Positions 7,444 through 15,747 are shown, counted from the first letter of the stretch. The stretch: DNA of 34,440 nt from Chloroflexota bacterium (GCA_009840135.1 VXOH01000169.1:1-34440), one strand, 5' to 3'. Program-made: numbers and translations. Notes: generated by a model from the letters alone, not told the origin.

Positions 7444-7596
7444 TGGTCTAATTACAATAGCTAACAATCAGGCTGAATTGTGGTAGAGCAATCTAACCAT
7501 TGTACTCATTCTGCCGCAAAGTCGAACCTTTAATTTACGGAATAGAGTTGACTAGGCACCGATGCGAGTGGAACTGAAACCTGGGAATATCTCCGT

Positions 7597-7884
7597 TTGC
7601 TGATAGAAGACTATGAGGGTCGCCTAATCCGTTTACCGGACGAACGCTGGCAACACATATGTGATGGTCACCCTGAAATGGGAACAATGATGCCTCATAT
7701 CCTAGAGACTCTCGAACAACCCGAACGACTCATAATACCAGGCGATGAAACTGAAGCGGAGAGACGCTACTATAGGCGATTCACTAACACCATAGTTGGA
7801 GATAAGTGGATTCGCGTTGCGGTCATACATACCTTGGGTGACAACTTTATCACTACCGCTTTTTTCACAGGTCGTGTCAAGTGA
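7597..7884 (+). CDS. PBECR2-like small nuclease-fold protein
   Basis: A 95-residue protein reading D-Y-E-G-R-L-I-R-L-P-D-E-R-W-x-H-I-x-x-x-H-P-E-M, followed by an acidic middle and RVAVIHTLGDNFITTAFFTGRVK. This layout resembles the PBECR2 group of barnase/EndoU/colicin E5/RelE-like folds, small proteins usually found next to a DUF2283 gene as a suspected toxin-antitoxin-like pair. Here the next gene indeed starts with a DUF2283-like domain. H21 and H25, the ERW motif and the C-terminal TAFFTG strand are candidate active-site features. The only canonical start in the frame is TTG 7597, with no good ribosome site (GGGAA about 10 nt upstream); the frame runs open back to 7552. Base composition is lower in GC than the flanking genes, suggesting acquisition. 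The family assignment comes from pattern memory. Confidence 0.6.
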   Translation: MLIEDYEGRLIRLPDERWQHICDGHPEMGTMMPHILETLEQPERLIIPGDETEAERRYYRRFTNTIVGDKWIRVAVIHTLGDNFITTAFFTGRVK

Positions 7885-7895
7885 GGTATCAGACT

Positions 7896-8888
7896 ATGAA
7901 AGAAAATGAAAAGAAGATACAGATATGGCTTGATGAAGAAGGCAACACTCTGACGGTTACTTGGGGTTTCCAGCCAGGCTATTATTCAGATACCGACGAT
8001 GACCGGATAATGGTTCGTCTGGACATGGCGGGAAATGTTCAGGGGGTTCAAGTTGATGACCTAAACAGCATCAGGAATAAATCAATTGGCGTGAAGCACA
8101 CCTTGGAATGGTGGGACCAACTTGGCAAGGACAACCGAGGCAGCCGCCCACGCTGCGCCCTGCTGGTGGACGATAGCAGGGAAGAGGTTGCCAGGCGTTT
8201 GACCCAATTGGTAAATGTTCCCCATGTGGAAGTTAGTGCCGATGACACGTGGATACCTTGGGGAAAGCCCGTAAAGCTCCAAAATGGCCAATGGAACAAA
8301 TCTCCAGCAAATGAAGCAGAACTCGACAAGTCAGACTCTCTGCTAGCCACCAAGACAAGGAACCAACTTCGAGAATGGTGGCTGGCAGTAGGCAGGAATC
8401 CCCGGACACCCAATTGGGACATCGCCAGCACCTGCTCAATTGATGGTGAACAGGGATTGCTACTGGTAGAAGCGAAAGCCCACGCCGCTGAGCTTGCCCC
8501 AAGGTCCGACAGATGCGGTAGCAGCAACGATGAGAATCGAGAACGAATACGTCAAGCCATTGCCGAAGCCGCTGCGGGTCTGCAAGTAGTGACTGAGAGC
8601 CCCTGGAACCTTTCCCGAGACCACCATTATCAACTGTCCAACCGGTTTGCTTGGGCATGGAAGATAGCGTCTTTGGGTGTACCTGTTGTCTTGATGTATC
8701 TGGGATTCCTTGGTGCCCGTGACATGGCTGGGAAAGAACTATTCCACTCCCCCGAAGATTGGGAACAGTGCGTCAAGAAGTATGGCGCAGGGGTGGTAGA
8801 TAATGGTAGCTGGGGGCAAAGGCTGAACATCGGGAACACATCCTTGCTGCCGATAATCCGCACTTATGAACAGCCCTTTTACCCCTGA
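7896..8888 (+). CDS. DUF2283-like domain fused to a PD-(D/E)XK-like nuclease domain
   Basis: A 330-residue protein with two apparent parts. Residues about 5-65 (IQIWLDEEGNTLTVTW..., D-R-I-M-V-R-L-D-x-x-G-N-V-Q-G) look like a DUF2283 domain, usually a small separate antitoxin-like protein. Residues about 150-270 carry a PD-(D/E)XK nuclease pattern: D175 in NWDIAST, then E192-x-K194 in GLLLVEAKAH, and a following ENRERIRQAI helix. The C-terminal part (YQLSNRFAWAWKIASLGVPVVLMYLGF) continues that domain. I chose ATG 7896 because GTGAGG, overlapping the previous stop, gives a ribosome site 9 nt upstream; GTG 7881 is possible (335 residues). Coupling to the PBECR2-like gene is tight. No frameshift joins the two parts in this sequence. 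The role is unknown; a nuclease acting in defence or DNA turnover is inference. Confidence 0.6.
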   Translation: MKENEKKIQIWLDEEGNTLTVTWGFQPGYYSDTDDDRIMVRLDMAGNVQGVQVDDLNSIRNKSIGVKHTLEWWDQLGKDNRGSRPRCALLVDDSREEVARRLTQLVNVPHVEVSADDTWIPWGKPVKLQNGQWNKSPANEAELDKSDSLLATKTRNQLREWWLAVGRNPRTPNWDIASTCSIDGEQGLLLVEAKAHAAELAPRSDRCGSSNDENRERIRQAIAEAAAGLQVVTESPWNLSRDHHYQLSNRFAWAWKIASLGVPVVLMYLGFLGARDMAGKELFHSPEDWEQCVKKYGAGVVDNGSWGQRLNIGNTSLLPIIRTYEQPFYP

Positions 8889-8996
8889 TCGCGACAGTAT
8901 CCAGGTTGCAAGGTAGGAGGTCATAGTTTTCTTGTTGCCACCGATCCCTATCTACAGTGACAGGAGAATTCCTGACCTCAATTAAGGAGCAACACC

Positions 8997-10145
8997 ATGA
9001 AATTCGGCCTGGCTTATGAAATGCAGCGGCCCGTCCTCGACGACCATGCCGTTATCGAGGAAACCATTGAACAGTGCGTTCTGGCGGACGAGATGGGGTT
9101 CGATTACGTGTGGTTCGTTGAGCACCACTTCCTGACCACATTTTCCTCGTCGCCATGTCCCGAGGTAATATTCGGCGCCCTCAGCCGCCTGACCAAGAAT
9201 ATACGGCTGGGGTTTGGCGTGGTTATCCTGCCCTACCACCATCCGGTGCGGGTGGCGGAGCGGGTGGCCATGGTGGACCACCTGTCCAACGGCCGGGTAG
9301 ATTTTGGCACGGGTCGTTCCGCTCCCTACGAGCAGACGGGAATGGGCATTGACCCGCGGAACAGCCGGGATATGTGGGAAGAGTCGCTGTCCATGGTGCC
9401 CAAAATCTGGGAGTCAGACTATTTTGAGTGGGACGGTCGGTTCTGGAACGTGCCGCCCCGGCAGGTGCTGCCAAAACCCTACCAGAAGCCGCACCCGCCC
9501 ATCTGGGTGGCGGCGCTGCAGCCCACCACCTATCAACTGGCCGCCCAGAAGGGTATCGGCGTCATGGCCCTGGGCGTCAGCGCGCCGTCGGTGTTGGAGC
9601 CCCACATCCAGGACTACCGGACCACCATCAAGGAAGCAGACCCGGTGGGAGGGTTCGTCAACAACCAGTGGCTCAGCTCGATATTCGGCTATTGCGGCGA
9701 GGACAATCACGAGGCCCGGGAGCTGTGCGCCAATTCGCTAAAGACCTTTTTCGGCCCGGGCCGTCCCTACGTGCAGGACCAGAAAGACATTTACTCCCGC
9801 CTGCTGGAGCAGTGGGGCGGTATCCCCGAACACCTGGTCCACAATTTCTCCAGATATATTGACGTGAAAGAGGTCACCGACGAGGGAGCGGCCACCCAGT
9901 TCGACCTGTCCGGCGGCAGCGCCCTGGCGCAAAAGATATGGGAGGAGATGGACTCCGATACCCTGGCCGAGCGGGGCGTAATCGTGGCCGGCGACCCGGA
10001 AAGCTGCATCAACGCGGTCAAGCTGCATGAGGCCACCGGGGTGGACCAGGTGCAGTTTTTGATGGCCACCGAGACCATCGGGCACGAGCAGGTGATGAAG
10101 TCCATTGAGCTGTTTGGGAAGCACGTAATACCGGCCTTCAGGTAA
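8997..10145 (+). CDS. LLM-class flavin-dependent oxidoreductase (luciferase-like)
   Basis: A 382-residue member of the bacterial luciferase-like monooxygenase family: a TIM barrel that uses reduced FMN or F420 to oxygenate small organics. The start is MKFGLAYEM (first strand). WFVEHHF (about 39-45) is the EHH signature of the LuxA group, and FGTGRSAPYE (about 101-110) lines the flavin phosphate site. The region after 250 is the usual variable insertion, and the barrel closes with QVQFLMATETIGHEQVMKSIELFG. ATG 8997 has AAGGAG at ideal spacing. It is a single-gene unit, with no flavin reductase beside it. Families like this are numerous in SAR202-type Chloroflexota, where they are proposed to attack recalcitrant organics. 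The substrate is not predictable. Confidence 0.85.
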   Translation: MKFGLAYEMQRPVLDDHAVIEETIEQCVLADEMGFDYVWFVEHHFLTTFSSSPCPEVIFGALSRLTKNIRLGFGVVILPYHHPVRVAERVAMVDHLSNGRVDFGTGRSAPYEQTGMGIDPRNSRDMWEESLSMVPKIWESDYFEWDGRFWNVPPRQVLPKPYQKPHPPIWVAALQPTTYQLAAQKGIGVMALGVSAPSVLEPHIQDYRTTIKEADPVGGFVNNQWLSSIFGYCGEDNHEARELCANSLKTFFGPGRPYVQDQKDIYSRLLEQWGGIPEHLVHNFSRYIDVKEVTDEGAATQFDLSGGSALAQKIWEEMDSDTLAERGVIVAGDPESCINAVKLHEATGVDQVQFLMATETIGHEQVMKSIELFGKHVIPAFR

Positions 10146-10253
10146 CGGGTACTGCGCCGACCAGAGGACTCCAACCCACCAGGCAAATAAACGTAAGAGG
10201 CTCTGGTTAAACCAAAGCCCCACGTTCTTTCCCCAAAAATTCCTTGCCCCCGC

Positions 10254-10772
10254 CTACACGACCTTCGCCCCTAAAATCTTTTCTAGGTGGCCCAGGGCCC
10301 AGGTGTGGGCATCGGGGTCGAAGGTTGCCACACAGTCGGCCGGCACTTCCACCGCGTAGTCCCGGTTGCGGGCGTCGGAGGTGGTGTGGAGGATGCATAT
10401 GTCCGTGCAGACGCCGCAGACGATTACCTTGTCGGGCTGCAGGTCGGCCAGCCGCTGCTCCAGGTCGGTGTTGAAGAAGCCGCTGTACCGGTTCTTGGGC
10501 ACCAGGTTGTCACCGGTCAGGTAGCCGGCCAATTCAGGAATTACTTCCGGTTCCTCCGTTCCTATCACGCAGTGGACGGGGAAAATCTGGAATTCCAGAT
10601 CGTCGGGCAGGTGGTGGTCGGAAATGAACAGGACGCTGGAACCCGCCGCCGTCTCCCGCTCCAGCAGATCCTGAATCCTTGGAATCAGGGGACGGTAACC
10701 TTCGCAGTATAGGTTGTGCCCCGGCTCCAGGAACCCCCGGACCATGTCAATCACCAGCACCACGTTTGCCAT
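10254..10772 (-). CDS. Isochorismatase-family cysteine hydrolase, nicotinamidase-like
   Basis: A 172-residue cytoplasmic hydrolase. The catalytic triad typical of nicotinamidase is visible: D9 (VIDMVRGF), K93 (VPKNRYSGF) and C126 (VCGVCTDICI, with the cis-peptide just before). A metal site like that of nicotinamidases can be formed by D52, H54 and H67 (FPVHCVIGTEE), which favours amide hydrolysis (nicotinamide, N-carbamoyl or similar) over true isochorismatases. Nicotinamidase would feed the NAD salvage pathway. The other close option is a ureidoacrylate or biuret-type amidase. ATG 10772 has GGAGG 8 nt upstream. It lies between the LLM monooxygenase (convergent) and the DUF5671 gene, separated from the latter by a repeat-bearing gap, so it is probably transcribed alone. 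Confidence 0.85.
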   Translation of the reverse strand: MANVVLVIDMVRGFLEPGHNLYCEGYRPLIPRIQDLLERETAAGSSVLFISDHHLPDDLEFQIFPVHCVIGTEEPEVIPELAGYLTGDNLVPKNRYSGFFNTDLEQRLADLQPDKVIVCGVCTDICILHTTSDARNRDYAVEVPADCVATFDPDAHTWALGHLEKILGAKVV

Positions 10773-11010
10773 CTCTGCGCCTCCAGGTCGCTGTTGAGGG
10801 CGTTACATTATAGACCCGGTAGCGTTGTGAAACTTCTGGAAAAGTCCCTTCCCCCTTGACGGGGAAAGGGTAGGTTGGGGGTGATAGCTTGCCAGCGACC
10901 ATTTCCCCCTCACCCTAACTCTCTCCCGCCAGGGGAGAGGGGACTTATTCAGACCTTCCTTGTGACTCCGCCAATCAACCCGCTCCCCGCATCAGGCGCG
11001 CAGGCAGAGG
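10773..11010. repeat. Gap with two hairpin-forming repeat units
   Basis: Two GC-rich inverted repeats lie here. The first, at 10846-10870, has arms CCCTTCCCC and GGGGAAAGGG around a 6-nt loop. The second is in 10920-10941, where CTCTCCC and GGGGAGAG flank GCCA, inside the phrase CCCTCACCCTAACTCTCTCC that I recognise as a common dispersed bacterial repeat. Similar stems appear at 23261-23284 and 23487-23510. They may act as terminators for the DUF5671 gene, but no T-run follows. Confidence 0.5.
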
Positions 11011-12093
11011 TCAGGGCCCCAGTGTTTCCGCCTTGGCCTCCAATTGGAAGCAGGTCAGCCCGACCCCGTGGTCCCACACGGAATCGGAAAAAGACCGGCG
11101 TTCGCCCCGCCTTCCTTCGGTATTGTCGGTGGTAAAGACGGCGCACAACTCGTACCGCGTTCCCTCCATCACCCTGTATTCGTAAAACACGCCCGTCTCC
11201 GGGTCTTCGATGGAATTCACATGGAACCGGGGCCCTTTCATGTCTTCCAGGCTTTCGGGCATCGCCTCATTGAGTTGCAGGAATCTATCAATGTTGCGGG
11301 AGATGTCCCGCAAATCGTCAATCCGCCGTTCGTCCAGCCGTACATCCCGCTGCTGCCCCGGGGTGCCCACCAGGTAAACGGAGTAACCCAGGGTGGCGAT
11401 AACGACCACCACGGCTGCTATCACCAGGCCACGCAATACCGGGGCGGCCCGGGCTGTAGACTGGGCTACCTCTTCCTCCGCCTGACGCATGTCCCAGAGG
11501 TAGTAGCCAAATATTGGCCCGGTGATTACCAGGATGGCCACGACCTTCAGCACAAATCCGGTAGTAGGGTCGCCAGCCAGCAGCCGCGCCAGGAGGGCAA
11601 TAACGTCGCCCAGGATTACGGCGGCGCCCACCACCAGGGTCAGGTAGGTCAGCCACCGGCGTATGAGGGACTGCCGCCGTTCAGGGTCGGCCGTTACCGC
11701 CGCCGCCAGGCGGCGCATGAGGAACAGGTACAGAGGGAAAGCCACGATAACGGCGGCCAATGCGGTAGTCTGGGCCGCCGAAGGGCCGGGGTCGTAACGG
11801 TAAATTGAACTGGAAAAATGGTGGTCAATCAGGCCGAAGAAAACCGCGCCAAGGCTGAAGGCAAATACATAAAGGGAGATGAAGGATACCAGGTATAGAA
11901 AGGCCTCCCGGGCATGGATGTAGGGACGTGGTCGAGGCACAGCTACGGGAAATGTTACGTCGGCAAAGGCTGCCAGGCCACTGCTGACCTCACGCTCCTG
12001 CCAGCCGGCCTCCAGCAACACGTTGCGGATGGCTTCCCGGTCCTGCCCCCGCTCCAGCGACTCTTTGATGAACTGCCGAAGTTCCTCGTTCAT
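11011..12093 (-). CDS. DUF5671-type membrane protein
   Basis: A 360-residue integral membrane protein. After a short soluble N-terminus (MNEELRQFIKESLERGQDRE..., a small helical domain to about residue 35) there are five hydrophobic segments: about 62-92, 108-131, 145-168, 186-206 and 222-245. The second and third are joined by an Arg-rich loop. This matches the DUF5671 layout, whose function is unknown. The C-terminal 110 residues are soluble (LRDISRNIDRFLQLNEAMPESLEDM and a strand-rich end), perhaps a periplasmic or cytoplasmic sensor-like part. The start is ATG 12091-12093, which overlaps the stop of the upstream lyase gene (ATGA). The two are therefore co-translated, although a link between a carbon-carbon lyase and a membrane protein is not obvious. 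Confidence 0.65.
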   Translation of the reverse strand: MNEELRQFIKESLERGQDREAIRNVLLEAGWQEREVSSGLAAFADVTFPVAVPRPRPYIHAREAFLYLVSFISLYVFAFSLGAVFFGLIDHHFSSSIYRYDPGPSAAQTTALAAVIVAFPLYLFLMRRLAAAVTADPERRQSLIRRWLTYLTLVVGAAVILGDVIALLARLLAGDPTTGFVLKVVAILVITGPIFGYYLWDMRQAEEEVAQSTARAAPVLRGLVIAAVVVVIATLGYSVYLVGTPGQQRDVRLDERRIDDLRDISRNIDRFLQLNEAMPESLEDMKGPRFHVNSIEDPETGVFYEYRVMEGTRYELCAVFTTDNTEGRRGERRSFSDSVWDHGVGLTCFQLEAKAETLGP

Positions 12094-12974
12094 GTCAGGG
12101 GCTGCACCGCTTCGGCGGAATAACTTTCGTCCGTGGCCAGCATCTCCGAGAGGCCCATCAATTCGAAACACTGCTGCAGGGTAACCATGTTGTCCACGAG
12201 GTGGCTGGTGGTGCCCTTTTTCTTCAATTCAGCCATGAGGCCCGCGATCACCTTGCTCACGGTCAGCAGGGCGCTGGCGGGATAGATTACGATCTTGAAG
12301 CCCAGTTCTTCCAGTTCCTCCGCCGTGAACAGGGGCGACTTGCCCGTCTCGACAAAGTTGTAAAGGAGGGGCAGTTCCACCGAGGCCACCACCTGTTCCG
12401 CCTCTTCCGCCGAGCGGATGGCTTCCACGAACAAGACGTCGGCGCCGGCCCTGGTAAATGCCTCGCAGCGGCGCATGGTGTCGTCCCAGCCGGTCACAGC
12501 CAGGGCATCGGTGCGGACGATGATTACAAAGTCTTCGTCGGTGCGGGCGTCCACTGCTGCCCGTATCTTGCCCACCATCTCGTCAATTCCGATGACCCGC
12601 TTGTTGTCCAGGTGGCCGCACCGCTTGGGGAACTCCTGGTCCTCGATGTGGACGGCCGCCACGCCGGCCCGCTGGTACTGCCGTATGGTGCGCTGGATGT
12701 TGAGGATACCGCCGTACCCGGTATCGGCGTCGGCGATGACCGGCACGGACACCGTGTCGGCAATATCGGCGGCGTTACCCACCATCTCGCCCATGGTGGC
12801 CAGGGCCAGGTCCGGGTAGCCCAGGGTAGCCACTGACGTACCGGCGCCGGTCATATACACGGCGGGAAAGCCCGCATTCTCGATGATTTTCGCGGTGAGG
12901 CAGTCATAGGACCCGGGGGCCATAATGATGCCCGGCTCCCGGAGCAGTTTTCGGAGTTGGGTGGTGGAGTTCAT
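12090..12974 (-). CDS. Isocitrate lyase / PEP mutase family enzyme
   Basis: A 294-residue member of the isocitrate lyase/phosphoenolpyruvate mutase superfamily (TIM barrel, Mg-dependent). D82 and D84 in ADADTGYG plus E111-D112 form the metal site. K117-R118-C119-G120-H121 is the KKCGH-type loop, whose Cys is the catalytic acid in lyases and is absent from true PEP mutases, so a lyase (2-methylisocitrate lyase or a related 2,3-substituted malate lyase) is favoured. Oxaloacetate decarboxylase-type members cannot be excluded. The frame is open to 12998, but ATG 12974 has a GGAGGAGG ribosome site. No prpC or prpD methylcitrate genes are nearby, so a propionate role is not supported by context. 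Its stop overlaps the DUF5671 start. Confidence 0.82.
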   Translation of the reverse strand: MNSTTQLRKLLREPGIIMAPGSYDCLTAKIIENAGFPAVYMTGAGTSVATLGYPDLALATMGEMVGNAADIADTVSVPVIADADTGYGGILNIQRTIRQYQRAGVAAVHIEDQEFPKRCGHLDNKRVIGIDEMVGKIRAAVDARTDEDFVIIVRTDALAVTGWDDTMRRCEAFTRAGADVLFVEAIRSAEEAEQVVASVELPLLYNFVETGKSPLFTAEELEELGFKIVIYPASALLTVSKVIAGLMAELKKKGTTSHLVDNMVTLQQCFELMGLSEMLATDESYSAEAVQPLT

Positions 12975-13165
12975 GGGCCTCCTCCTTGTTGTCCCCACTT
13001 GAATTGATGTGCAACCGTAAGATTCATCATCAGGATATGGTATTTCCAGTAACTTATAAAGCCCGCCACGAATCGGGTACCGGGATGCATGAGCGAGCAG
13101 TTGACACCATACAGAGTTTGACTCATATTGTAGTACGTATATTTAGTGCCGTACAGGATTAGCAA
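12975..13165. promoter_or_regulatory. Divergent promoter region of the lyase and vapBC
   Basis: A/T-rich gap between two divergent genes. On the plus strand TTGACA (13101-13106), a 17-bp spacer and CATATT (13124-13129) form a plausible promoter for vapB, leaving a leader of about 30 nt. A second TTGACT (13118-13123) and a TATATT (13138-13143) are too close together (14 bp) to pair. VapBC pairs usually repress this region themselves. No clear promoter for the minus-strand lyase was found. Confidence 0.45.
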
Positions 13166-13417
13166 ATGACTAGCAGGCTTGATGTGCGTCTCGAAGTGGA
13201 ACACCGGCGGCGCCTGGAAGAACTGGCCCGTGACAGGGGAGTACCAATTTCAGAAGTTGTTCGGTCTCTTATAGACGGCGCTTATGAAGGGGTACTGCGG
13301 GAACGGAGGAGGCAGGCCGCCGAACATCTCACCCGGATGAACATAGAAGACCCACCCGACCCTGAATCCCTTTCACGCCAGTTGGAGGAAGCCCATGAGC
13401 CCGGCGGCCTTCATTGA
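13166..13417 (+). CDS. vapB: VapB-type ribbon-helix-helix antitoxin
   Basis: An 83-residue antitoxin. The N-terminal 45 residues form a ribbon-helix-helix DNA-binding fold (the strand TSRLDVRLEVEHRRRLEELA, then ISEVVRSLIDGAY as the second helix). The C-terminal half is charged and Pro-rich (EDPPDPESLSRQLEEAHEPGG), the toxin-blocking tail usual for VapB. ATG 13166 follows an AGGA at 7-nt spacing. The end overlaps vapC by 23 bp, as is typical for such pairs. It should bind the VapC toxin and autoregulate the promoter at 13101-13129. Confidence 0.75.
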   Translation: MTSRLDVRLEVEHRRRLEELARDRGVPISEVVRSLIDGAYEGVLRERRRQAAEHLTRMNIEDPPDPESLSRQLEEAHEPGGLH

Positions 13418-13844
13418 CGCGAACGTCCCCATTTATGCCGCAGGCCGGGACCATCCCTACAAAGCGCCATGTGGACGCCTTCTGATCATGGCGGCAGAGA
13501 AGCCTGAGGCCTTTGTCACCAATGCAGAGGTTTTCCAGGAACTGCTGCATCGCTACGTTGCCATAGGACGTTGGCCGCAGGGAAGAAACGTAGTGACCAG
13601 ATTCGCCGACTTAATGGCGGGCCGGATAGAACCCCTCTATTCGCAAGACGTTCTCCTCGCCGCCGACATGGCCAATGAACATCAAAGAGTCAGCCCCCGC
13701 GACCTGGTACATGCGGCGGTTATGTTCCGCATCCAAGTCCACCATATAATTTCGGCAGACCGTGACTTTGACCGGGTGCCCGGAATCGCAAGGCTGGATC
13801 CATTACAATTGGAAGAGTGGCAAAATTCCGTCATGGGCAGTTGA
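13395..13844 (+). CDS. vapC: VapC-type PIN-domain ribonuclease toxin
   Basis: A 149-residue PIN-domain protein, an Mg-dependent RNase whose usual targets are tRNA or rRNA. The four acidic active-site residues are in place: D8 (FIDANVPIY), E45 (NAEVFQELLHRY), D103 (SPRDLVHAAVM) and D122 (IISADRDFDRV). So it is probably active. ATG 13395 has GGAGGAAG upstream, inside the end of vapB. It stands between the catabolic lyase and the fatty acid genes and converges with fabG. No second gene follows, so the unit is a simple two-gene module. Loss of the antitoxin would be toxic, which may stabilise this stretch of chromosome. Confidence 0.83.
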   Translation: MSPAAFIDANVPIYAAGRDHPYKAPCGRLLIMAAEKPEAFVTNAEVFQELLHRYVAIGRWPQGRNVVTRFADLMAGRIEPLYSQDVLLAADMANEHQRVSPRDLVHAAVMFRIQVHHIISADRDFDRVPGIARLDPLQLEEWQNSVMGS

Positions 13845-13942
13845 AGTGAGAATTGCAGTATCCATCCCTCCAAGCGAGACCAGCCTCCCAAAGTAACCCC
13901 GCAATCGATAGTGGGCTGGCTTATTACCAAAGCAGGCCATCG

Positions 13943-14698
13943 TCACCCCACCATTCCCCCATCTATGGTAATTACCTGCCCAGTAATGTACCCGGCTCCG
14001 GCGCCACACAGGAAGGACACCGCCTCGGCCACGTCGTCGGCGCTGCCGAAACGCTCCATGGGGATTCGGCCCAGCACGGTTTTCTTGGCCTCTTCGGTCA
14101 TCTGGTCCACCATGCCGCCGGTGTCAATGAAGCCGGGGGCCAGAGCGTTGACCGTTATGTTACGGGAAGCCACTTCCCGGGCCACCGCCTTGGTAAAGCC
14201 GATAAGGCCGGCCTTGGACGCGGCGTAGTTGGCCTGCCCGGGATTGCCGCCCAAGCCCACCACCGAGGAGATGTTGACAACCCGACCCTGCCGGCGGCGG
14301 ATCAGGTGAGGCATCACGTACTTGGTGCAGAGAAAGGCGCCCCGCAGATTCACCTCCAGGACCCGGTCCCAGTCCTCTGAAGTCATGCGCAAAAGCAAAC
14401 GGTCCCGGGTAATGCCGGCGTTGTTCACCAGGATGTCAATGCGGCCCCAATGCTCAATAACCTGCTTCACCAGGGCGTCGGCTTCATTTTCGCGGGATAC
14501 ATCTCCTGACATTACCACTGCATCGCCGCCGGCTTCCGTAATTCCCTTTACCACCTGGAGAGCCGCTTCTTTCGAAGCCTGGTAATTGACCGCCACTTTT
14601 GCCCCGTCCCGGGCCAGTCGCTGGGCAATGACGGCGCCTATTCCCCGGGATGCGCCGGTTACGAGGGCCACCTGGTCTGCCAGAAGGGGTGCCGCCAT
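13943..14698 (-). CDS. fabG: 3-oxoacyl-[ACP] reductase FabG
   Basis: A 251-residue short-chain dehydrogenase that reduces 3-oxoacyl-ACP with NADPH in type II fatty acid synthesis. Visible elements are TGASRGIG (14-21, cofactor loop), NNAG (92-95), N117, and the catalytic S144/S145, Y158 and K162 (YAASK), with the C-terminal ITGQVITIDGGM typical of FabG. The start overlaps the plsX stop by one base (TAATG), so translation is coupled. The company of plsX and MaoC-like dehydratases strongly supports a fatty acid role over other SDR functions. The usual next gene, acpP, is not found downstream; instead the convergent vapC lies 98 bp away. Confidence 0.9.
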   Translation of the reverse strand: MAAPLLADQVALVTGASRGIGAVIAQRLARDGAKVAVNYQASKEAALQVVKGITEAGGDAVVMSGDVSRENEADALVKQVIEHWGRIDILVNNAGITRDRLLLRMTSEDWDRVLEVNLRGAFLCTKYVMPHLIRRRQGRVVNISSVVGLGGNPGQANYAASKAGLIGFTKAVAREVASRNITVNALAPGFIDTGGMVDQMTEEAKKTVLGRIPMERFGSADDVAEAVSFLCGAGAGYITGQVITIDGGMVG

Positions 14699-15747
14699 TA
14701 CTGGGACTCCCCCGCCAGGCCATTGCGGCTGATTTCAGCCAACTCATCCCGCATGCTCTCCAGCAGTCCCATTTCCACGTACCGGACCGCCGTATTGATG
14801 GCGCCGGCCACTCCGTCGGCCCGGGATGAACCGTGGCCTACTATGACCGCGCCATTAACCCCAAACAAGGGGCCGCCCATGGTGCGGGGCAGGTTGGTGG
14901 TCTGCCACAACCGGTTGAAAACGTCCTTCATCTGTTCTTCAGACATGTAGGGCGCAAGCTGCTTCGACAGGTAACCTCCCAGGGCAGAACCCATTCCCTC
15001 GGTGAATTTAATCAGAATGTTGCCTACAAAACCGTCACATACTATGACGTCCGCCTTGTCGCTGAAAAAGTCCATTCCCTCGACGTTGCCCACGAAATTC
15101 AGGTGGCTCTGCTCGAAGAGTTCGTAGCTGTCCTGCACCTGACGGTTGCCCTTGGACTTTTCCGAGCCAACACTGAGCAGGGCGACCCTGGGATTTTCGG
15201 TGCCCAGGAACCGGTGAGCGAACACCGAACCCAGGGCGGCAAAGTTCAGAAGCTGGGACGGGCGGCAGTCTACGTTGCTGCCCAGGTCCATCAGGACGGT
15301 GCGAGGCGCCAGGCCAAGGAAAGGTCCGCCTATGCAGGGGCGCTCCAGGCCCTCCATCATGCCCAGCACCAGGGCCGCCGTCGCCATGGAGGCCCCGGTA
15401 GAGCCCAGGGATACCATTACGTCGGCCTGCCCCGCCTTCACCAGCTTGGTTCCCACGATAACCGAGGCGTCGGGTTTTTGACGAAAGGCGTGCAAGGGAT
15501 GCTCGTCGTCGCCTATCCTGCCTTCCGATGGCACCACCTTGACTGATTTCCCTTCCAGGTCGTACTTGTCCAGCTCCGCCTGGACGGGGGCGGCATCGCC
15601 CACCAGGAGCAACTCCATGCCCGGTCGTCCCAAGGCTGCCACTGCTCCTTTCACGGTTTCGTGAGGGGCGTAGTCGCCGCCCATAGCATCTAACGCGACT
15701 CTAATGGGCGTCTCCCGTTCTAAAAGTGGCTTATCTGCGCTCTGCAT
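14698..15747 (-). CDS. plsX: Phosphate acyltransferase PlsX
   Basis: A 349-residue peripheral enzyme that converts acyl-ACP to acyl-phosphate for PlsY in phospholipid synthesis. The N-terminal DAMGGDYAPHE (20-30) is the family hallmark, followed by GAVAALGRPG and, later, DLGSNVDCRPSQLLNFAALG and CDGFVGNILIKFTEG. Length is usual (about 330-350). The ATG at 15745-15747 has an AGGGAAGAA upstream, and ten to fifteen residues precede the conserved strand. In many bacteria plsX is followed by fabH or fabD; here it is followed directly by fabG and preceded by two dehydratase halves, forming one minus-strand operon. Confidence 0.95.
   Translation of the reverse strand: MQSADKPLLERETPIRVALDAMGGDYAPHETVKGAVAALGRPGMELLLVGDAAPVQAELDKYDLEGKSVKVVPSEGRIGDDEHPLHAFRQKPDASVIVGTKLVKAGQADVMVSLGSTGASMATAALVLGMMEGLERPCIGGPFLGLAPRTVLMDLGSNVDCRPSQLLNFAALGSVFAHRFLGTENPRVALLSVGSEKSKGNRQVQDSYELFEQSHLNFVGNVEGMDFFSDKADVIVCDGFVGNILIKFTEGMGSALGGYLSKQLAPYMSEEQMKDVFNRLWQTTNLPRTMGGPLFGVNGAVIVGHGSSRADGVAGAINTAVRYVEMGLLESMRDELAEISRNGLAGESQ

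Larger units (their letters stand above)
7276..7596. other. Divergent control region between TPP operon and PBECR2-like gene
   Basis: About 320 bp, clearly richer in A/T than the flanking metabolic genes. It holds the promoter of the minus-strand operon (7366-7394) and a 12-bp inverted repeat around it (7378-7443). No -35/-10 pair of similar quality was found for the plus-strand gene; a TTGACT at 7548-7553 has no matching -10. The open frame of the plus-strand gene continues upstream to 7552 without a canonical start. Confidence 0.5.
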
